DNA of 64,000 nt from Flagellimonas sp947499585 (GCF_044596045.1 NZ_CP138995.1:2790001-2854000), one strand, 5' to 3'; counted from the first letter of the stretch, positions 26,401 through 35,130 are shown. Notes: a model not told the origin generated them from the sequence alone. A program made the numbers and translations.

Positions 26401-27668
26401 TGAATGAAATTTGCCAGTGCTTTGGTAAGTTCTTTTCTGTGGTACTTTTCAATTCCTTTAGAATTAAAATGCAACGCTCCCTTTTCATATTTATCAAACC
26501 AGTTTAAAAGTACATTTTTTAAAACAGTCTTATCACTTTGATTGCATATCTCCCCGGAACCGGTTTCTTCAACAATTTTTCCTGCTTCCCATCCTTTAGG
26601 ACCCACCGCTAAAATGGGGCGTTTGGCATTTAAATACTCAAACAGTTTTCCAGGGATTATCCCTTTAGTTTCTTCTGAATCAATTTCTAACAATAAAAGA
26701 ACTTGTGACTTTTGCTGTATTTCCAATACTTTTTCATGAGAGAGATAACCTAAGTGCTGTACATACGAATCCAATCCATTAGAGCTAATAGATTCTACGA
26801 CCTCTTCCCCTACTACGCCCGTCAATTTAATTTTTAGCTGGTTTTTAAAAGCTACATTTTCTTCAATCAATTCTTTTAATGCTTTCCACAATGCAATTGG
26901 GTTTCTCCCTGTGAGCAAAGAACCAACATGGGAAATAGTAAAATCAGCATCCAGTGTAATCGGATCAAGAGTTTCATCAAACCCATTGGTAATGACCTCA
27001 ATTGGCTTATTTGTAATTTGTTCAAACTCCGTTTTTGTAATGATACTGGTAACTACAATTTTATCGCAACCAACAAGTACCGCTCTTTCCAACGCTTTAT
27101 GTTTTTTTTCAGAAGATTTTGATAACCGCAATTTCTTATGATAGCCAATAGAAGTCCAAGGATCCCTAAAATCAGTGATCCATTGTATTTCCTCTTGTTG
27201 CTTTAAACCAAGTCCAATTAAATGTAAACTATGAGGAGGTCCTGAAGTGATAATCGTCTTAATCCCTTCCTTTTCAATAACCCCTGAAAGATATTTTATA
27301 GATGGTTTTACCCAAAATTTACGAGCGTCGGGAATAAATAGATTTCCCCTGATCCAAAGCAAAGTTCTCTCTACAATAGATGGTTTCTTTTCTTGAATAA
27401 TACCAGAACTAATAGTTTTGGTCTTTTTTTTAGATAACAAAGAAGCCCATGCATAAGGCTCTTTTATAGGCTGTTTTAATATTTGAATACCTTCTGGAAT
27501 TTCATTGACCAAGTTTTCATCTATAATGGGGTAACTTGGGTTTTGGGGAATATATACAATGGGTTCAATATTAAAATCCCTTAAGTATTTTACAAATTTT
27601 AGCCATCGCTGTACTCCCGGTCCACCAGCTGGTGGCCAATAGTATGTTATGACCAAGATTTTACGCAT
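26385..27668 (-). CDS. Family 4 glycosyltransferase (GT-B fold)
   Basis: A 427-residue glycosyltransferase. The N-terminal domain opens with ILVITYYWPPAGGPGVQRW, typical of this flavobacterial group. The C-terminal donor-binding domain shows ISHVGSLLTGRNP near residue 237 and the nucleotide-sugar segment GIIPGKLFEYLNAKRPILAV near residue 338, including the ExE-like element. It transfers a sugar to a growing glycan on the cytoplasmic side. The ATG shares one base with the YfhO stop codon (TAATG), so translation is probably coupled. Confidence 0.9.
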   Translation of the reverse strand: MRKILVITYYWPPAGGPGVQRWLKFVKYLRDFNIEPIVYIPQNPSYPIIDENLVNEIPEGIQILKQPIKEPYAWASLLSKKKTKTISSGIIQEKKPSIVERTLLWIRGNLFIPDARKFWVKPSIKYLSGVIEKEGIKTIITSGPPHSLHLIGLGLKQQEEIQWITDFRDPWTSIGYHKKLRLSKSSEKKHKALERAVLVGCDKIVVTSIITKTEFEQITNKPIEVITNGFDETLDPITLDADFTISHVGSLLTGRNPIALWKALKELIEENVAFKNQLKIKLTGVVGEEVVESISSNGLDSYVQHLGYLSHEKVLEIQQKSQVLLLLEIDSEETKGIIPGKLFEYLNAKRPILAVGPKGWEAGKIVEETGSGEICNQSDKTVLKNVLLNWFDKYEKGALHFNSKGIEKYHRKELTKALANFIQWESS

Positions 27669-30103
27669 TAAGACTTGGTTTTTGATTTCTTAGGCCGAAG
27701 TGAAAATCCAAGGCCCCCAACAATAATGAGTCCAAGTAAAATAGAACTGCCCAAGGCAATTTTACTTCCTGTTTGAATGATTTCAGGTTCAAATTTAAAC
27801 TCAATCTCATGCTCACCTGCTGGCACTTTAATTCCACGCAGTGCATAATTTATCTTATAATGCGGCGCGGCTTTTCCATCAACAAAGGCATTCCAACCAG
27901 ATGGATAATGCATCTCAGAAAACACAGCAAAACCATCGTTGGTATTTGCTGATTGATACTTGATATAGTTAGGTCGATAATCCAATAGCTGTATTGATGC
28001 AGTTGAGTCAACAACATAATTGGATTTTGTTACTGTTGGATATGTATTGGTATTGATTACCGCTTGCTTTTTAGATTCAAACCCCTTTAATCCTTGGATT
28101 TCATCATTTGCAGATTTAACAAATTTTAATTGCTCCACAAACCATGCATTTCCATTGGTATTATCATTAACGGCCGGAAAACTATTCCCTTCTTCGTCCT
28201 GTTGAATGATATATTTTACATTCAACATATTCAATACCTCAATATTGTTTTGGTACAAATGGTGTTCAAACAAATCTTGAAGTTGTCTAGGTTTTGCTGC
28301 ATGGTACCCTCCAACCGAATTATGAAAATAAGAGGTCCTAGCGCCATTTAACCCTTCTTGTGGATCAAAAACTCGAAACACAGAATTGTCCTGTTTAATC
28401 AGTTCGTCTATTTGATTGGCCTGAAACGGTGTATTGACGTTTCTTTGGCGAACAAAATCATCGTTGTTTACATAACGTAGGCTCACTCCTATCAAATCAA
28501 ACAAAATCAATGCTCCCAAAACCAGTGTAACTAGGTTTTTGCCAAGTTTTTCCTTTATAAAAAGCCATAAAGCAACAGCGGTCAGCAAAACAAAAATCAA
28601 AGATCTAATCGTGTCACTTACATAAACGGCTTCTCTATCCCTATGAATCATGGTCATTAACTCATCTCCAAAGTAGCCTCTATACGTTTCATCCCGTAAG
28701 CCATCAAAATCAAAAAAGCCTTTCAGTAAAAATATGAATACACCCAAGCCTAAGGTTATAAAGAAACTAAGTTTGAGTGCAGTCAGTTTTTTTGTTGCTT
28801 TTACGTTTGATTTAAAAAGTTCTCTTACTCCTAAAATACCAAGAACTGGAAGGCACAACTCCAAAACGACTTGGATAGACGATACTGCTCGGAATTTATT
28901 GTATAGCGGAAAATAGTCAATCATAAAATTTGTCAACGCCGGGAAATTTTTCCCCCAAGACAATAACAAGGCTAAAATAGCACCTGTCAATAACCACCAT
29001 TTCTTCTTGCCTTTAACCATAAACAAGCCGAGTACAAACAAAAAGAATATTATAGCACCCACATATGCAGGTCCTGCCACTATTGGCTGGTTCCCCCAGT
29101 ATAATGGCATACCTCCTGAAAATTCAAGTGCCTTTGTTGGAGAAAGACCTTGTCCAGTCAAATATTCATAAGCCTTGGATTTTTTTCCTAAATCTTCATT
29201 TCCAGAACCCCCAAATAATCGCGGAGAAAATAAGTTTAATGACTCCGCTATGCCATAACTATATTGTGTAATGTATTCTTTATCAAGACCGCTCTCAATT
29301 TCCTTTGAACTACCGTCAGGTTTTATAGTCAACTCAGATTTTCCACGGGTACTCCAATCTGCATATTCTTTAGTGGCCATAAGACCTGTCGCATTTGTAG
29401 CTATGGATAATGCGACCGCTGCAATCAAAATTCCAACCGAAACAAAATAGTGTTTTAACTTTTTGTCCTTTATGGCATAAATCAGATGAACTAACCCCAG
29501 GACTAGAACCAACAGCATAAAATAATAGGTCATCTGGTAATGGTTGGCATTAATTTCCAATGCCATCGCTAAAGCAGTAAGGATAAAGCCCAATAAATAC
29601 TTCTTTCTAAAAACAAGCACAATTCCGCCTAAAACCATAGGAATGTAGCCCAGCGCATGTGCCTTTGCATTGTGCCCCACACCAAGAATAATAATGAGAT
29701 ATGTGGAAAAGCCGAAAGCCAAGGCACCCAAGACCGCTAATCGGTATTCAACCTTTAGACAGAGCATTAGAACATAAAATCCTATCAAATACAAAAACAG
29801 ATAATCCGCCGGTCTTGGTAAAAACCGAATCAGTCTGTCTAATTTCTTGATATAATCATGTGGGTAATTGGCTCCTAACTGATATGTGGGCATCCCGCCA
29901 AAAGCACTATTGGTCCAATAAGATTCCTCCCCCGTCAATTCCTTGTAGTCATTTCGCTCCTTGGACATACCTTTGTACTGGGCAATGTCCGATTGAAAAA
30001 TCGCTTTGCCCTGAAGCACCGGGTAAAAGTATACTAGTGAGGCTAAAATGAATAAAGCAATTACACAAATATTGGTGATAACGGCTTTTGGAGAAAGGTT
30101 CAT
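27668..30103 (-). CDS. YfhO-family membrane protein
   Basis: An 811-residue membrane protein with about a dozen helices over residues 10-560, followed by a C-terminal extracytoplasmic domain and a last helix near residue 785. This matches the YfhO family, large GT-C-like proteins thought to modify lipids or surface glycans; one member glycosylates lipoteichoic acid in Firmicutes. The late motif SEMHYPSGWNAFVDG followed by YALRGIKVPAGEHEIEFKFEP is characteristic. I chose the ATG at 30103; a TTG at 30124 is possible. It is part of the surface-glycan cluster with the GT4 and flippase genes. Confidence 0.88.
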   Translation of the reverse strand: MNLSPKAVITNICVIALFILASLVYFYPVLQGKAIFQSDIAQYKGMSKERNDYKELTGEESYWTNSAFGGMPTYQLGANYPHDYIKKLDRLIRFLPRPADYLFLYLIGFYVLMLCLKVEYRLAVLGALAFGFSTYLIIILGVGHNAKAHALGYIPMVLGGIVLVFRKKYLLGFILTALAMALEINANHYQMTYYFMLLVLVLGLVHLIYAIKDKKLKHYFVSVGILIAAVALSIATNATGLMATKEYADWSTRGKSELTIKPDGSSKEIESGLDKEYITQYSYGIAESLNLFSPRLFGGSGNEDLGKKSKAYEYLTGQGLSPTKALEFSGGMPLYWGNQPIVAGPAYVGAIIFFLFVLGLFMVKGKKKWWLLTGAILALLLSWGKNFPALTNFMIDYFPLYNKFRAVSSIQVVLELCLPVLGILGVRELFKSNVKATKKLTALKLSFFITLGLGVFIFLLKGFFDFDGLRDETYRGYFGDELMTMIHRDREAVYVSDTIRSLIFVLLTAVALWLFIKEKLGKNLVTLVLGALILFDLIGVSLRYVNNDDFVRQRNVNTPFQANQIDELIKQDNSVFRVFDPQEGLNGARTSYFHNSVGGYHAAKPRQLQDLFEHHLYQNNIEVLNMLNVKYIIQQDEEGNSFPAVNDNTNGNAWFVEQLKFVKSANDEIQGLKGFESKKQAVINTNTYPTVTKSNYVVDSTASIQLLDYRPNYIKYQSANTNDGFAVFSEMHYPSGWNAFVDGKAAPHYKINYALRGIKVPAGEHEIEFKFEPEIIQTGSKIALGSSILLGLIIVGGLGFSLRPKKSKTKS

Positions 30104-30127
30104 GGATTGATTTTGAAAAGACAAATA

Positions 30128-30388
30128 TTAGTCAATTTCTTCAAAATCTATATATTCTCCAACTTTTTTTGAAGGATTGGGCTTTCTAAATGATTTTTTA
30201 GAAGATGTGGCCTTTCTTTCATTATCAGGTTTATTTCCAAAATCCTGATAGTTGCCAAATTGTTGTCCAAAACGTTCTTGGGTTTTCCTCATAGCATAAT
30301 TAAGCAGTTTGGGTGCCAACCATTTTAAAAGCATTTTTACTGCGTAGTATACTAATACAAGTACTAAAATCGTTTGTAATAAAACCAT
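30128..30388 (-). CDS. DUF4834-type small protein
   Basis: An 86-residue protein with one N-terminal membrane helix (residues 2-18), a basic middle and the acidic ending GEYIDFEEID. The ending and length match DUF4834, a flavobacterial family of unknown role often found upstream of YfhO. It lies 24 bases before the YfhO ATG and has its own promoter box, so it probably leads the four-gene operon. Confidence 0.78.
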   Translation of the reverse strand: MVLLQTILVLVLVYYAVKMLLKWLAPKLLNYAMRKTQERFGQQFGNYQDFGNKPDNERKATSSKKSFRKPNPSKKVGEYIDFEEID

Positions 30389-30407
30389 ATAACAATAGCT
30401 ATTGCGT

Positions 30408-30415
30408 CAAAATTA
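30408..30415 (-). promoter_or_regulatory. Bacteroidota -7 box for the DUF4834-YfhO-GT4-flippase operon
   Basis: The minus strand reads TAATTTTG (TAnnTTTG), 20 bases before the ATG at 30388. The leader contains the perfect palindrome CAATAGCTATTG (30393-30404), a possible operator. Confidence 0.5.
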
Positions 30416-30473
30416 CATTGTTAGTCTTTTAATAAGCCCGAAAGTATCTTAAAATAGTATTAAAATCAGTTAT

Positions 30474-31457
30474 ATGGATCTCCACATTATAAAGAAAACC
30501 CTTTTTGTCCTCTTTTTTGTTCCGCTTTTTACTAATGCACAATACACAGATGTAATTAACTCCAACAGACCTGGTAGAGCAGTGAGTGCCTATGCTGTTG
30601 GGAAAAATGTGGCCCAGGTAGAAGTCGGACTAGTTTATGAGCAGCAGGACAACGCCTCGATAAATTCTGATTCAAATATTTTTGGAGCGGACTTCTCTAT
30701 CAGATACGGATTGCTCTTTGAAACATTGGAAATTAACTATGAAGGAACCTTCATAAATCAAAATATAACTTTTACAGATTTAGGTACAGATGAAACCAGA
30801 ACAGATTTTTCTAGAAATAGGTTAGGATTAAAGTATCTGATTTTTGACCCTTTTAAGAATCCAGAGAATAATAAACCTAATCTTTATAGCTGGAGGGCCA
30901 ACAATGTCTTTCAATGGAAGAACTTAATTCCCGCAGTTTCCCTTTACGCAGGAGCTACTTTTAATTTAGGGGAGAATCCATTTTATGTAGGTGACCCAAC
31001 AGTATCTCCTAGGGCAGCTATTGCAACTCAAAGTAGGCTTTCACCACGGTTTGTACTTATTTCCAATTTCGCTTATGATAGAATTGGAACGGATTTTCCA
31101 GAATTGAGCTATGCCGTTTCGCTTTCGCATGCATTTAAAGATCCCAAATGGAGTGTTTTTATTGAAAACCAAGGAATTAAAAGTGATAGATACTCAGATA
31201 TTTTATTACGCTCAGGTGTAGCATATTTGGTTAGCCCAGACTTTCAAGCAGATTTTCATTTAGGCTCCAATTTTAAGAACTCCCCTTCCCGTATTTTTGC
31301 TGTTTTAGGTTTTTCATATCGATTGGATTTCCACAAGGATAAACTAGTGGCAATTGAGGATCAAAAAGGCGGCCAGAACGGAAAAATCTCAAAAAATTCG
31401 GCAAAGAAAAAACAAAAGAAAAAAAAGAAAAAGAAAAAAGATAAAATAGACTTTTAA
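30474..31457 (+). CDS. Probable outer-membrane transporter/porin-like protein
   Basis: A 327-residue exported protein. A signal peptide ends near residue 22 (TNAQ), and alternating short beta-strands with aromatic ends follow through residue 285, as in outer-membrane beta-barrels. The opening INSNRPGRAVSAYAVG resembles proteins labelled 'transporter' in flavobacteria (MetA-pathway-like). The C-terminus is not a normal barrel end: it is a run of lysines (near residues 305-323) ending KDKIDF. No substrate can be assigned. It is divergent from the DUF4834 gene. Confidence 0.65.
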   Translation: MDLHIIKKTLFVLFFVPLFTNAQYTDVINSNRPGRAVSAYAVGKNVAQVEVGLVYEQQDNASINSDSNIFGADFSIRYGLLFETLEINYEGTFINQNITFTDLGTDETRTDFSRNRLGLKYLIFDPFKNPENNKPNLYSWRANNVFQWKNLIPAVSLYAGATFNLGENPFYVGDPTVSPRAAIATQSRLSPRFVLISNFAYDRIGTDFPELSYAVSLSHAFKDPKWSVFIENQGIKSDRYSDILLRSGVAYLVSPDFQADFHLGSNFKNSPSRIFAVLGFSYRLDFHKDKLVAIEDQKGGQNGKISKNSAKKKQKKKKKKKKDKIDF

Positions 31458-31523
31458 GTTTTACGGGTATCATTTTTCTTCTGTTTAGAATATTCCTAAT
31501 ATTGGCCTTACAAAAAATAATGT

Positions 31524-32642
31524 ATGGTCACCATAAAGCAAGCTCAGTCCAAAGCTGATTTAAAACAATTTGTAAAGTTTCCATTTTCGTTATATCAAGA
31601 TTCCCAATATTGGGTACCTCCCATTATCAAAGATGAGTTAGAATCTTTTGATGCGGACAAAAATCCTGTTTTTCAAAATGCCGAAGCCTCATATTTTCTT
31701 GCCTATAAAGATGGTAAGCTGGTGGGGAGAGTAGCCGCAATCATAAATTGGATAGAGGTAAACGAGCAGCAACTAAGAAAAATGAGGTTTGGCTGGTTCG
31801 ATTTTGTTGATGACTTTGAGGTTTCTAAGGCTTTATTGGAAAAGGTGGCGGAAATTGGAAAGCAACAACAACTTGAATATATGGAAGGGCCAGTTGGTTT
31901 TTCTAATTTGGATAAGGTAGGCGTATTAACCGAAGGTTTTGACCATATTGGTAACATGATTACTTGGTATAATCACCCATATTACCAATCCCATTACGAA
32001 AAACACGGGCTTGTAAAGGAAAAAGAATATTTAGAAAATAAGTTTCCGTTTGCAAATGCCGACCCCAAGATATTTTCCAAAGCCAATTTATTGATTAAAA
32101 AAAGGTATAAACTAAGGGAACTTAATTTCACGAATAGCAAAGAAATAATGCCATGGGTAGACAAAATGTTTGATCTATTCAACAGTTCATACTCCAGCCT
32201 TGCCTCTTTTGTAAAAATCACAGATGTACAAAAAGAATATTTTAAAAAGAAATACATCAGTTTTATAAATCCGGAGTATATAAAATTTGTAGTTGATGAA
32301 CAGGATAACTTGGTCGCTTTTGCCATTGTCATGCCTTCATTTTCTAAAGCGTTACAAAAAGCAAAAGGAAAATTGTTTCCAACAGGGGTTTTCCATCTCT
32401 TAAAAGCTCGAAAACATAGCAAGGATGTTATCTTTTATTTGATTGGTATTCACCCAGATTATCAAAACAGAGGGGTAACGGCTGTAATTTTCAATGAATA
32501 TCATAAGACCTTCCTGAAAAGAGGTATTCTCAATTGTATTAGAACCCCAGAATTAGAAGAAAATACAGCTATCAGGCAAATTTGGAAACATTTTGATCCA
32601 GTTACCCACAAACGAAGAAGGACATACAGAAAAGCACTATAA
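31524..32642 (+). CDS. GNAT-fold acyltransferase, candidate sphingolipid/sulfonolipid N-acyltransferase
   Basis: A 372-residue cytoplasmic protein of the GNAT superfamily. The opening (FPFSLYQDSQYWVPP, near residue 22), the KNPVFQNAE and DGKLVGRVAAI segments and GPVGFSNLDKVGVLTEGFD near residue 122 match the large-GNAT group that includes YghO and, as I recall, the bacterial ceramide synthase of Caulobacter. The C-terminal acetyl-CoA-type loop is YLIGIHPDYQNRGV near residue 308. It converges directly on the oxoamine-synthase gene, with no bases between the stop codons. Together with the two following genes this suggests N-acylation of capnine-type bases (inference). Transfer to another amine is the main alternative. 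Confidence 0.7.
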   Translation: MVTIKQAQSKADLKQFVKFPFSLYQDSQYWVPPIIKDELESFDADKNPVFQNAEASYFLAYKDGKLVGRVAAIINWIEVNEQQLRKMRFGWFDFVDDFEVSKALLEKVAEIGKQQQLEYMEGPVGFSNLDKVGVLTEGFDHIGNMITWYNHPYYQSHYEKHGLVKEKEYLENKFPFANADPKIFSKANLLIKKRYKLRELNFTNSKEIMPWVDKMFDLFNSSYSSLASFVKITDVQKEYFKKKYISFINPEYIKFVVDEQDNLVAFAIVMPSFSKALQKAKGKLFPTGVFHLLKARKHSKDVIFYLIGIHPDYQNRGVTAVIFNEYHKTFLKRGILNCIRTPELEENTAIRQIWKHFDPVTHKRRRTYRKAL

Positions 32643-33902
32643 CTACTCCCCCATTGCTGCTGCAACAGCCGCAGAAAGTCTTTTATAAGTTCCGTTCTCT
32701 AGTCGCTCACGTATGGCAGAGAATGCATCCAGGGTCTCAAGTATATCCTGCATGGTATGTGTGGCAGTTGGTATTAAACGTAATAAAATTAACCCCTTAG
32801 GTATTACGGGGTAAACCACGATAGAACAGAATATTCCATGGTTTTCTCGTAAATCTTTGACCAAAGCCATTGCTTCGGGGATACTGCCATTTAAATAAAC
32901 TGGTGTAACACAACTAGTAGTAGTTCCTATATCAAAACCACGTTCCTTAAGACCATTTTGTAGGGCATTTACATTTTCCCACAGTTTTGCCTTAAGCTCT
33001 GGCATTGTGCGCAACATGTCTAAACGTTTAAGAGCGCCTTTTACATAAATCATGGGTAATGATTTAGCAAACATTTGAGATCTTAGATTATATTTTAGAT
33101 ATTCTATTATCTCTTTATCAGCAGCCACAAAAGCTCCTGTACTTGCCATTGATTTGGCAAAAGTTGCCAAATAGACATCTATCTCATCTTGAATTCCCTG
33201 CTCTTCTCCTGCTCCTGCTCCTCTTTTACCAAGAGTTCCAAATCCGTGAGCATCATCAACAAGGAATCTAAACTTGAATTTATTCTTAAGTGCAACAATT
33301 TCTTTAAGTATTCCCTGCTCTCCCCGCATTCCAAAAACACCTTCAGAAATTACAAGTATTCCTCCACCTGTTTCTGTAGCCATTTTTGTAGCTCTCTCCA
33401 GGTTTTTTTCTAAACTCTCAACATTGTTATGTTTAAAGGTGAAACGTTTACCCATATGCAAACGAACCCCATCAATGATACAGGCGTGGCAATCTACGTC
33501 ATACACGATAATATCATCTTTTGATACCAAAGCATCAATAACAGACATAAAACCTTGGTAACCAAAATTCAATAAATAGGAAGACTCTTTGTTTACAAAT
33601 GCAGCCAACTCTTGCTCCAATTGCTCATGGAAATCCGTATGGCCGCTCATCATACGCGCACCCATTGGGTAGGCTGAACCATGCTCGTGGGCAGCATCGC
33701 CATCAACTTTTTTAACTTCAGGTAGATTTGCAAGCCCCAAATAGTCATTGATACTCCATGTAATAACATCTTTACCTTGGAATTTCATTCTGTTGGAGAT
33801 AGGACCTTCTAATTTTGGAAACACAAAATAACCTTCTGCTTGTGATGCCCATTTTCCCAAGGGACCTTTATTTTCAATGATTCTATCAAATAAATCTCTC
33901 AT
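32643..33902 (-). CDS. Alpha-oxoamine synthase, probable cysteate acyltransferase (SulB-like)
   Basis: A 419-residue PLP enzyme of the serine palmitoyltransferase / 2-amino-3-ketobutyrate CoA ligase family, which condenses an amino acid with an acyl-CoA. Seen are the N-terminal WSINDYLGLANLPEV, the MGARMMSGHTDFHEQLE block, the cofactor Asp in LVDDAHGFGTLG near residue 217, and the PLP lysine in ATFAKSMAS near residue 245. Flavobacterial members of this type make 3-ketocapnine from cysteate (established for the Flavobacterium johnsoniae homologue); the assignment here is by likeness and context. The next gene upstream is a cysteine-synthase-like candidate for cysteate supply. Serine palmitoyltransferase activity is the alternative. 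Confidence 0.82.
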   Translation of the reverse strand: MRDLFDRIIENKGPLGKWASQAEGYFVFPKLEGPISNRMKFQGKDVITWSINDYLGLANLPEVKKVDGDAAHEHGSAYPMGARMMSGHTDFHEQLEQELAAFVNKESSYLLNFGYQGFMSVIDALVSKDDIIVYDVDCHACIIDGVRLHMGKRFTFKHNNVESLEKNLERATKMATETGGGILVISEGVFGMRGEQGILKEIVALKNKFKFRFLVDDAHGFGTLGKRGAGAGEEQGIQDEIDVYLATFAKSMASTGAFVAADKEIIEYLKYNLRSQMFAKSLPMIYVKGALKRLDMLRTMPELKAKLWENVNALQNGLKERGFDIGTTTSCVTPVYLNGSIPEAMALVKDLRENHGIFCSIVVYPVIPKGLILLRLIPTATHTMQDILETLDAFSAIRERLENGTYKRLSAAVAAAMGE

Positions 33903-33903
33903 C

Positions 33904-33933
33904 TACCTCAAAATTGTTTCAAGTGCAAAAATA
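33904..33933 (-). promoter_or_regulatory. Promoter and conserved leader motif of the SulB-like gene
   Basis: The minus strand reads TATTTTTGCAC (33923-33933), nine bases, TTTTGAGGTA (33904-33913). The first eight bases are an exact TAnnTTTG box, 23 bases before the ATG. The same two blocks occur before the SulA-like gene. Confidence 0.65.
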
Positions 33934-33971
33934 TAGATTTTATGCCAACCTCGCATAATGAATTTGGTATA

Positions 33972-34002
33972 TAAAAAAACGGTAATGGAAACCATTGCCG
34001 TT
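33972..34002 (-). terminator. Terminator of the SulA-like gene
   Basis: On the minus strand AACGGCAATGG and CCATTACCGTT form an 11-position stem with one mismatch and a three-base loop, followed by TTTTTTT. It separates the SulA-like and SulB-like genes into two transcripts. Confidence 0.75.
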
Positions 34003-34029
34003 TAGTCATTTACATTGTCAAGCATTAGC

Positions 34030-35070
34030 TTACTTGATATATTCTATTTTTTCAGGTGTTTCGGCATTCTTTGTATCAAAGAACCCTTGGTTTTCCATCC
34101 ATTCGTTGCTATACACTTTACTCATATATCTTGAACCGTGATCTGGGAATATAACCACAACGTTACTGTCTTCAGAAAACTCTCCTTCAGTGTCTAATTG
34201 ATATAAAGCCTGCATTGCCGCACCACTGGTATAACCAACAAACATACCTTCTGTGTTGGATACTTTTCTGGCCATGTGCGCGCTTTCAGCATCTGTCACT
34301 TTGATGTAACGGTCAATACAATTGAAATCAGTTGCTGCAGGAATCAAATTCTTACCTAAGCCTTCAATTCTATATGGATATACCTCGTTATGGTCAAATT
34401 CACCCGTTTCGTGATATTTTTTCAATACAGAACCATAAGCATCAACCCCTAATACTTTTATATCGGGGTTTTGTTCTTTCAAGTAGCGGGCAATGCCAGA
34501 AATGGTACCTCCTGTGCCACTACAAGCTACTAAATGCGTAATTGCTCCATTGGTCTGATTCCAAATTTCTGGGCCTGTAGTCTTATAATGCGCTTCTATA
34601 TTCAGCTCATTAAAATATTGGTTAATGTATATAGAATTGCTGGTTTCATTATGCAGTCGCTTTGCCACCTCATAATAAGATCTTGGGTCATCTGCACTAA
34701 CATGCGCAGGACAAACATATACTTTGGCTCCCATTGAGCGAAGCATGTCTATCTTATCTGGGGATGACTTTGAACTTACCGCCAAAATACATTTATACCC
34801 TTTTACAATGCTAACCATGGCTAGGCTAAAACCTGTATTTCCAGATGTAGTCTCTATAATGGTGCTCCCGGGCTTAAGAATTCCCTTGCGCTCGGCCTCA
34901 TCAATAATATAGGCGGCAATTCTATCTTTAGAAGAATGACCAGGATTAAAGGATTCAATTTTAGCGTAGAAATTTCCGGTAAGCGGGTCTGCAATCTTAT
35001 TTAGCTTAACTAAGGGGGTATTTCCAATTAAATCAAGAATATTGCTATAAGCATTTATCTGTTTTCTCAT
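34030..35070 (-). CDS. Cysteine-synthase-family PLP enzyme, candidate cysteate synthase (SulA-like)
   Basis: A 346-residue fold-type II PLP enzyme. The cofactor lysine is in NPGHSSKDRIA near residue 47, the substrate loop TTSGNTGFS near residue 77, the phosphate loop SGTGGTISG near residue 187, and the closing loop GYTSGAAMQA near residue 286. The longer C-terminus (about 25 residues ending KIEYIK) and the variant SSKDR differ from ordinary CysK (SVKDR). SulA of Alistipes makes cysteate from phosphoserine and sulfite. Position beside a capnine-synthase-type gene and a shared leader motif support the same role here (inference). O-acetylserine sulfhydrylase or cystathionine synthase activity is the alternative. 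Confidence 0.78.
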   Translation of the reverse strand: MRKQINAYSNILDLIGNTPLVKLNKIADPLTGNFYAKIESFNPGHSSKDRIAAYIIDEAERKGILKPGSTIIETTSGNTGFSLAMVSIVKGYKCILAVSSKSSPDKIDMLRSMGAKVYVCPAHVSADDPRSYYEVAKRLHNETSNSIYINQYFNELNIEAHYKTTGPEIWNQTNGAITHLVACSGTGGTISGIARYLKEQNPDIKVLGVDAYGSVLKKYHETGEFDHNEVYPYRIEGLGKNLIPAATDFNCIDRYIKVTDAESAHMARKVSNTEGMFVGYTSGAAMQALYQLDTEGEFSEDSNVVVIFPDHGSRYMSKVYSNEWMENQGFFDTKNAETPEKIEYIK

Positions 35071-35080
35071 AACTGGGTCT

Positions 35081-35106
35081 AGGTAAGGAATGAATTTAGA
35101 TTACCT
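35081..35106 (-). repeat. Inverted repeat in the SulA-like leader
   Basis: On the minus strand AGGTAA (35101-35106) and TTACCT (35081-35086) are separated by 14 bases. They could pair as a leader hairpin or be a dyad operator, and the left arm belongs to the TTTTGAGGTA block. Confidence 0.4.
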
Positions 35107-35130
35107 CAAAATTTATTCGGTGCAAAAATA
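35102..35130 (-). promoter_or_regulatory. Promoter and conserved leader motif of the SulA-like gene
   Basis: The minus strand reads TATTTTTGCAC (35120-35130), eight bases, TTTTGAGGTA (35102-35111), nearly identical to the region before the SulB-like gene. The -7 box TATTTTTG is exact. Here the GAGG lies about 35 bases from the ATG at 35070, so it cannot be a ribosome-binding site. Confidence 0.65.
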
